DNA of 64,000 nucleotides from Nocardia puris (lineage in GTDB: Bacteria; Actinomycetota; Actinomycetes; Mycobacteriales; Mycobacteriaceae): contig NZ_QNRE01000015.1 of the NCBI RefSeq assembly GCF_003315035.1, positions 62,001 to 126,000 of the forward strand, read 5' to 3'. Both the position numbers and the translations under genes were made by a program. Positions 59,034 through 64,000 of this stretch are shown here, piece by piece (the first letter of the stretch is position 1; every line of letters begins with the position of its first letter). The notes under the pieces are model-generated. The model did not search any database. It was not told the origin of the DNA and saw only the letters and a program-made list of their open reading frames with translations.

Positions 59034-60559
59034 TGAGCCGTGTGTCCGCGCTCGCCCGCCTGGAAGCGATGGACAGCATGCGAGCAGTGGCGATCACCAA
59101 GTTCCAGCATCGGCGGCTGTCCCCTCGCCCACTGGTGGTGGTGCCGCTGACCATGGCGGGTGAGGCAGGAGCGCCACTGGCCGCGATCGTGGGCGACGCC
59201 AAACACGCGCCGACGCTGCTCGTGGTCGGACAACCCCGTGACCGGGTCCAGCGTTTCGTCTTCGCCGCAGACCTGGGCCGAAAAATCATGGGCCACATCA
59301 ACTTCTGTCGCATTGACCGCCACGACAGCCGCACCCGCAGCGGTGAGACGCGGACGTTCTACACCGACGCCCCGCAGATCCTGGTTCCGAACCGCGGTGG
59401 CATCAAGTTCTTGGCCGACCTGGGCCGCGCCTGCAGGTTCCGCGACACCACCGGCGACTACCCGGTTCCCGACGGTGTCCCTGAGCTGGGCCGATGGTTG
59501 ACCTTCCTGGCCGATTCGGCCGAACAAGCCGGCACCTCGATGCTGATGTCGGTCACCGACCTGCTCACCGAACACTGGGCGACCGGGCAGAGCAGCTTCG
59601 AGGACCAGAACCTGGCCGCGCTGATGGCCTGGATAGCGCCACCACCGGGGACGAGCGTCGAACAAGCATTGCTCGACGCGGAGAACCCGACGGTATGCCC
59701 GCCCGCCGGGCCGGCGACTGATCCGTACTTCGACAACACGCACCTCGCGCCCGCGATCAAGGACCTCGACACCGCACGCGCCGCCGGTGACACTGTGGCG
59801 CTGGCAGCCGCGCAGACAGAGCTGCGGGAACTGATCAACGAACAGATCAAACCGACATGGCGGATGATGTGGGAGGCAATTGCGCTGCTGAGAGGCCTGC
59901 CCGAAGCGCCCCGCGCCTCAAAACGATTCGCCGGTGACTGTGCTCGATTCACCAGCTTCTCCGATGCCCAGGACTCCGGCACCGCATTGCCCCAACCGAC
60001 CCGCGACGGCGCTGTCGCTGCGGCCCGGCGGCTGGCTCGGCTCGAGCGCGCGCTGGCGGACTACCAGACCGATGCCGCCCTGGACGATCCGTTCGTGCTC
60101 GCGGACCTCCGCAGCATCGGCGAAGCGTTCGCCGGAGAAGTGATCGATACCGAACCCGACCGTGTCGTCCGCAGCGACAAGGGCCGGCGAGTCCTGAGGC
60201 CGCTGGTCACCATCCGTACCTTGGATCCGACGCGGCTCGCCGACGGCACCGAGCTCATCAGCCCCCACATGCCCGCCGGGCACAAAGCCACGATCGTGTC
60301 CACCGAACTCGACAGCTCCGCCAGCGTGGTCACTATCGAGGTCATCGCCGGCATGGGCACCGCGAAAACCCCGAAACCAGAGGCTATTCCCGAACTCGGG
60401 CGGTCCGTCGCCTACCTGCCCAACCCAGGCTGGCGACCCGACCCGGTGTTCCCGGACTGGGCAGACCTCCCCTGGACCCACACCAACGCCGACCTCTCGG
60501 ACTCCGACGGCGTAGTTCCCGACGACGCCACCGCGGAGGAGTGGGGCGATGATGACTGA
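59030..60559 (+). CDS. Hypothetical protein (509 aa) of the nuclease-helicase operon
   Basis: Starts GTG 59030 (or ATG 59033) overlapping the nuclease stop; its end overlaps the helicase start by 11 bp. The N-terminal 150 residues are beta-rich (RPLVVVPLTMAGEAGAPLAA, LGRKIMGHINFCRID, APQILVPNRGGIKFLADLG); the middle is helical (KDLDTARAAGDTVALAAAQTEL); the C-terminal 130 have an SH3/OB-like strand pattern (PLVTIRTLDPTRLADGTELI, VVTIEVIAGMG). No known family. Tight coupling suggests a complex with the nuclease and helicase. Confidence 0.7.
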   Translation: MMSRVSALARLEAMDSMRAVAITKFQHRRLSPRPLVVVPLTMAGEAGAPLAAIVGDAKHAPTLLVVGQPRDRVQRFVFAADLGRKIMGHINFCRIDRHDSRTRSGETRTFYTDAPQILVPNRGGIKFLADLGRACRFRDTTGDYPVPDGVPELGRWLTFLADSAEQAGTSMLMSVTDLLTEHWATGQSSFEDQNLAALMAWIAPPPGTSVEQALLDAENPTVCPPAGPATDPYFDNTHLAPAIKDLDTARAAGDTVALAAAQTELRELINEQIKPTWRMMWEAIALLRGLPEAPRASKRFAGDCARFTSFSDAQDSGTALPQPTRDGAVAAARRLARLERALADYQTDAALDDPFVLADLRSIGEAFAGEVIDTEPDRVVRSDKGRRVLRPLVTIRTLDPTRLADGTELISPHMPAGHKATIVSTELDSSASVVTIEVIAGMGTAKTPKPEAIPELGRSVAYLPNPGWRPDPVFPDWADLPWTHTNADLSDSDGVVPDDATAEEWGDDD

Positions 60560-61889
60560 CTACACGAACGCGGCAGCCGCCGCCGAGCACGCCACCACAT
60601 CGATCCTGGCCGACCTGGCCGGCGACCACCGAGCCATCGTCGTGGACTCCCCGCCCGGCGCCGGAAAGAGCACCCTGGTGGTCCGCGCCGCCGGACACCT
60701 CCTCGACCACGACGAACGCCCGATCGTGGTGGCACAGACCAACAATCAGGTTGACGACATGATCCTGCGCCTGGCCGACCAACACCCGAACCTGACGATC
60801 GGCCGACTGTCCGGCAGCACCTACACCCCGCCGCGTGCTGTGGGTGTGGCGTCGACAGTGGGGAAGACTTTGGCCGACCTGTCCGGCTGCAAAATCGTTG
60901 TCGGCACAGCCGCCAAATGGGCGACCGTGCGCGACGGCCGGTTCCGGTGGGCGATTCTCGACGAGTCCTACCAGATGCGTTCGGACACCCTGTTGCAGAT
61001 CGTGGAACGCTTCGATCGCGGACTGTTCGTCGGCGACCCCGGACAATTGGACCCGTTCACCATGGTCGGCACCGAACGCTGGATCGGCCTCCCGCACGAC
61101 CCCACCGTGAACGGGGTGACGGTCATGCTCGACCACAACCCGACTACGCCGGTCCATACGTTGCCGGTGTCCTGGCGACTGCCCGCCACCGCCGCCCCGA
61201 CTATCGCCGATGCGTTCTACCCGTTCACACCCTTCACAGCCGGCACCGGGCCCGGTACCCGATCCATGCACTTCCGCACCAGAGCACTCGGCAACACCGA
61301 ACTGGACGAAACCCTCGCCACCGCCTTCGCCACCGGGTGGGCCCTCCACGAACTCCCACGTCGCCACGTCCCCCGCACCGACGGCGAAACCATCCAGGCC
61401 GCAGCGAATCTCGCCGCCCGCGTCCTCGACCGCGGCGCGGTCGCCACCTGCGAACACCACCCAGACGGCCGCGAACTGTCCGCTACCGACATCGCCATCG
61501 GCGTCGCCCACCGCGACCAAGCAGACCTCGTCCGCCTCGCCCTGAATCGCACCGGCAACCCGCACGCAGCCGAGGTCGCGGTCAACACGGCGAACAGGTT
61601 GCAGGGCCGCGAATTCGAACTGACGATCGTGGTCCACCCCCTATCCGGACGCCGCGACGCAACCGCATTCCACCTCGAAGCCGGACGGTTGTGCGTGCTC
61701 ACCTCCCGGCATCGGCAGGCGTGCATCGTTGTCGCGCGGGAAGGGATTGTCGACCTGCTCGACAGTCATCCCTCCGCCGAGCCCGTGCATCTGGGCGTGC
61801 CCGCCAAGTTCCCTGATGGCTGGGAGGCGAATCAGGTGATCATGACCAAATTGGCTGGGCACCGAGTCGCGGCATGTACTCCACACTGA
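60549..61889 (+). CDS. Superfamily 1-like helicase/ATPase
   Basis: 446 aa. Motif I SPPGAGKSTLVVRA (about 34-47), motif Ia PIVVAQTNNQVDDM, motif II AILDESYQMRSD (about 136-147), motif III LFVGDPGQLDPF (about 159-170), motif V ANRLQGREFELTIVV and motif VI LTSRHRQACIVVA. Small for an SF1B helicase, apparently lacking large 1B/2B insertions. Together with the Fe-S nuclease this resembles a split Dna2/AddAB-like activity. Fourth and last gene of the operon. Confidence 0.85.
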   Translation: MMTDYTNAAAAAEHATTSILADLAGDHRAIVVDSPPGAGKSTLVVRAAGHLLDHDERPIVVAQTNNQVDDMILRLADQHPNLTIGRLSGSTYTPPRAVGVASTVGKTLADLSGCKIVVGTAAKWATVRDGRFRWAILDESYQMRSDTLLQIVERFDRGLFVGDPGQLDPFTMVGTERWIGLPHDPTVNGVTVMLDHNPTTPVHTLPVSWRLPATAAPTIADAFYPFTPFTAGTGPGTRSMHFRTRALGNTELDETLATAFATGWALHELPRRHVPRTDGETIQAAANLAARVLDRGAVATCEHHPDGRELSATDIAIGVAHRDQADLVRLALNRTGNPHAAEVAVNTANRLQGREFELTIVVHPLSGRRDATAFHLEAGRLCVLTSRHRQACIVVAREGIVDLLDSHPSAEPVHLGVPAKFPDGWEANQVIMTKLAGHRVAACTPH

Positions 61890-62445
61890 AATGGGAAACG
61901 ACGTCGGCTGGATTCGAAGCCAGCAACACGCCCCTGCCGGAAGACCGGGCTCAACCCACCAAACACCACCGAGAGTCACCGGTGGATCCAGGCTCAGTGG
62001 GCTGATGTTGTTCAAGCTATTCATTGCGAGCGTGTCGGCGGTTTCGCCTCCGCGTAGAAGCGATACACAGCTTTACCCTGACGGACGTGGATCTCAATTC
62101 TCTCGCTGAGCTCAGCTCGGTCCGCCCGCTCGAACACCGCTGGCTGGGCGCGGGGTTCACGCGCCCGTCCCGTGAGCAGCTGAGCACGATGACACAAAGA
62201 ACCAGCCCGTATATGTATTGCACAGAACTGACCGGCCTGCGGCGGGCCGGTTCGGCCCTGCTCGGGTTGCGCTACCACAGCGACACCCCACCCGCTCCAG
62301 CCGACGCCCGAAACTGGACGACCTTCGCGATACCGACACCTGGCCGACCGTGCCCACCGACTACCCTCATCCACGCGCAGGAGAGCTCCGAATCAGCCCT
62401 GATGGCAGCATCATCCGGCGTCTCGCGCCCGATGCGATACAGCCG
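61890..62445. other. Region between the helicase and the IS21 element
   Basis: About 555 bp. There is no good complete gene. Plus strand 62290-62487 ends in a coding-like stretch (ELRISPDGSIIRRLAPDAIQ) that runs into the IS end and is probably a host gene truncated by the IS. No terminator identified with confidence. Confidence 0.4.
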
Positions 62446-62452
62446 TGTGTCA

Positions 62453-62538
62453 ATGGCCAGTGGGTTCTCCCCGCGGGCGGCCGGTAATCGTCCCCGCTGG
62501 TGGCCAGTTGGTTGTCCCCAACGGTGGCCAGATATTTC
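62453..62538. repeat. Multiple subterminal repeats of the IS21 element
   Basis: ATGGCCAGTGGGTTCTCCCC (62453), CGGCCGGTAATCGTCCCC (62478), GTGGCCAGTTGGTTGTCCCC (62500) and GTGGCCAGATATTTCCCC (62524) form four imperfect 18-20-bp repeats at about 22-25-bp spacing. These are the transposase-binding repeats expected at an IS21 end. Confidence 0.75.
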
Positions 62539-62547
62539 CCCACCGGG

Positions 62548-63336
62548 TCAGCGCAGTGGCTTCACCCCCTCGCCGTTGGTGGCTTGAGCGAGGCGGTAGC
62601 TGTCGCCGTCGGTGACGACGACGTGTGCGTGGTGCAGGAGTCGGTCGACCGTGGCGGTGGCGAGCGTTTTCGGCATGATCTCGTCGAAGCCTGAGGGGTG
62701 TAGGTTCGACGAGACGGCGAGTGCTCGGCGTTCGTAGGCTGCGTCGACGAGCCGGTAGAACCCCTCGGCGGCATCCGGTGAGACGGGGAGAAGCCCGATA
62801 TCGTCGATGATGATCAGGTCGGTGCGGATCAAGCGGGTGATCGCGCGGGAGACCGAGTCGTCGACGCGGTGGCGCCGCATCAGCGCCCCGAGGTCTTCGA
62901 TGGTGAACCAGGCGACAGTGAGCCCGGCCTCGACCGCGGCCTGGCCGAGTGCTTCGCAGAAGTGGCTCTTCCCGGTCCCGGAAGGCCCGCAGATGCAGAG
63001 GTTCTCTTTGTTCCGCACCCATTCCAGGGTTTTCAACGCATCCTGGGTCGGCCGCGGGATCGACGAGGCGCCCTCGTCCCAATCCCCGAAGGTCTTGCCG
63101 GCCGGGAACCCGGCGCGTTTGCGGCGGGTCCGCAGGTTCGTGGCGTCACGACCTGCGGCTTCCTCGGCGAGAAGGACCCGGACGACTTCAGCGGGGTCCC
63201 AGCGTTGCGCTTTCGCGGTCGGGACCAGGTCGGTCAACGCGCGCCGCAGATAGGGCAGTTTCAGGCGTTTGGTGAGCGCGATAGCTTCGGCGAGCGGGTC
63301 GCCGGTCGGGCCGGTAACGCGCAAGGGGGCAGACAT
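62548..63336 (-). CDS. istB: IS21-family helper ATPase IstB
   Basis: 262 aa. AAA+ motifs: CICGPSGTGKSHFCEALG (Walker A), DLIIIDDIGLLPV (Walker B), and SSNLHPSGFDEIM (sensor I region). Regulates target choice of IstA. Starts at ATG 63336 overlapping the istA stop by one base. Appears intact. Confidence 0.93.
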   Translation of the reverse strand: MSAPLRVTGPTGDPLAEAIALTKRLKLPYLRRALTDLVPTAKAQRWDPAEVVRVLLAEEAAGRDATNLRTRRKRAGFPAGKTFGDWDEGASSIPRPTQDALKTLEWVRNKENLCICGPSGTGKSHFCEALGQAAVEAGLTVAWFTIEDLGALMRRHRVDDSVSRAITRLIRTDLIIIDDIGLLPVSPDAAEGFYRLVDAAYERRALAVSSNLHPSGFDEIMPKTLATATVDRLLHHAHVVVTDGDSYRLAQATNGEGVKPLR

Positions 63337-64000
63337 CAGTGATCGCTTTCGGGGTTCGTAGTGGGCATGCCGAAGTTCGACCAGGCCGAGGTGCCCGGTT
63401 GCAGGCTGTGGTTCTCGGTCGCGCGGGTCGGTTCGGCGTGGTCGCGGCCGAGGTTGTGGGTCAGGATCCGGATCAGGTCGTTCTCGGCGAAACGTCCCGC
63501 GATCGCAGCGATCCCGAGTGCCCGGTCGACTTCCTCTGGCGGGTGGAGTTTGGCCAGGGTGACCGCTTCGGCCATCTTCGCCCGGATCCTGCGGGTTCCG
63601 GCGGCAGCAGCCTCGGTCAGCCAGGCGGCGGCGCCGTCGCCGAGCAGCAGGAACGCGGTTTCCTCGGCGTTGCCCGGCCGGGGTTTGCGGTCCTGGTGAT
63701 GTTCCGGCCTGGGTGGGTAGTGGTCGGGGTTGATCGACGGATTCCCTGGTGTCGACCGTTGGTGACGGGCGACTTCGGCCGGGCCGGTGTCGCCGACGGT
63801 GGTAACGATCAGTTCATCGCCATGGAAACGGACCCAGACACGGGTGTCGACCAGGTGATGCGGCACCGAATACCGCACTCCCTCAACCGAAACCGTCGCA
63901 TCCCAGTTCACCCGCCGGGTCGTTCCGAACGACACCGTGAACGGTGTCTTCGGCACCGGATGCAGCCGGGTGCGTTCCTCGGCCAACGCCTCGACCGGCC
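63336..64000 (-). CDS. istA: IS21-family transposase IstA (5' part outside window)
   Basis: The C-terminal about 221 codons are present; the frame is open to the right edge. Contains the post-catalytic region (FTVSFGTTRRVNWDATVSVEG, YSVPHHLVDTRVWVRF) and a helical end. The DDE catalytic core would lie beyond 64000, so activity cannot be judged. Confidence 0.88.
   Translation of the reverse strand, partial: PVEALAEERTRLHPVPKTPFTVSFGTTRRVNWDATVSVEGVRYSVPHHLVDTRVWVRFHGDELIVTTVGDTGPAEVARHQRSTPGNPSINPDHYPPRPEHHQDRKPRPGNAEETAFLLLGDGAAAWLTEAAAAGTRRIRAKMAEAVTLAKLHPPEEVDRALGIAAIAGRFAENDLIRILTHNLGRDHAEPTRATENHSLQPGTSAWSNFGMPTTNPESDH

Larger units (their letters stand above)
62446..64000 (-). mobile_element. 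IS21-family insertion sequence (one end outside window)
   Basis: istA and istB in the order typical of IS21, read on the minus strand. The visible end lies near 62446 and carries several short repeats typical of IS21 termini. The other end is beyond 64000. Confidence 0.85.

Noticed and set aside
1..64000. An integrative element with defined ends
   Set aside because: The modular gene content suggests mobile origin, but I found no integrase, attachment repeats, replication gene or conjugation genes.

Overview
The window reads as accessory chromosome of a high-GC actinobacterium, most likely Nocardia or a close relative. Supporting signs are the strong GC third-position bias, many GTG starts, 4-bp ATGA/GTGA stop-start overlaps, a TANNNT -10 box placed 6-7 nt before several start codons (leaderless mRNAs), WXG100 and LpqN-type proteins, and mycobacterial-style GuaB ends. 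I see no rRNA, tRNA, CRISPR array or integrase.

Layout. (1) 1-9 kb holds small-gene modules. A minus-strand operon (44-aa membrane protein, hypotheticals, a tandem paralog pair, a nucleoside-hydrolase-like protein) is divergent from a class IV aminotransferase and an HTH/SUMF1 fusion. Next come a CRYYR-family protein divergent from an HTH/helical-repeat regulator, and NAD(P)HX repair enzyme NnrDE. (2) 9-19 kb is a scarred zone. It contains an internally deleted guaB, a frameshifted P-loop kinase, a VapBC pair, and a GntR-pyrF operon with a perfect inverted-repeat operator. It also contains the remains of a radical SAM / methyltransferase / DegT aminotransferase cluster beside an intact NUDIX gene, then a NERD protein. 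(3) 19-23.5 kb is a second nucleoside-hydrolase operon, divergent from an HTH regulator plus a PPC-decarboxylase-like flavoprotein. (4) 23.9-34.4 kb is a probable uncharacterised biosynthetic cluster: pentapeptide-repeat protein, B12-type radical SAM, PanC-like ligase, glycosyltransferase and HisRS in one minus-strand operon, with Ddl-like ATP-grasp, a HisRS-like paralog and a PanE-like reductase around it. (5) 34.4-38.9 kb repeats the CRYYR / HTH-regulator module, with DUF4254 and a 2'-5' RNA ligase-like protein. (6) 39-45 kb is a type VII secretion toxin locus (two WXG100 proteins, a polymorphic toxin split by an IS3 element, a HEAT-like putative immunity protein, YbaB proteins, an LpqN-like lipoprotein). 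(7) 45.5-61.9 kb is a defence/DNA-processing island: type I restriction hsdMSR, sbcCD, and a divergent four-gene operon with a Cas4-like Fe-S nuclease and an SF1 helicase that I cannot assign to a named system. (8) An IS21-family element closes the window and runs off its end.

Themes. Several genes concern nucleotide or cofactor metabolism (GuaB, PyrF, nucleoside hydrolases, NUDIX, NnrDE, PanC/PanE/flavoprotein, 2'-5' ligase). Small regulators of one WTGFEA HTH family recur next to them; two share a conserved upstream DNA element. The best candidates for undescribed systems are the 56,998-61,889 operon with sbcCD and the HisRS/PanC/radical SAM cluster.
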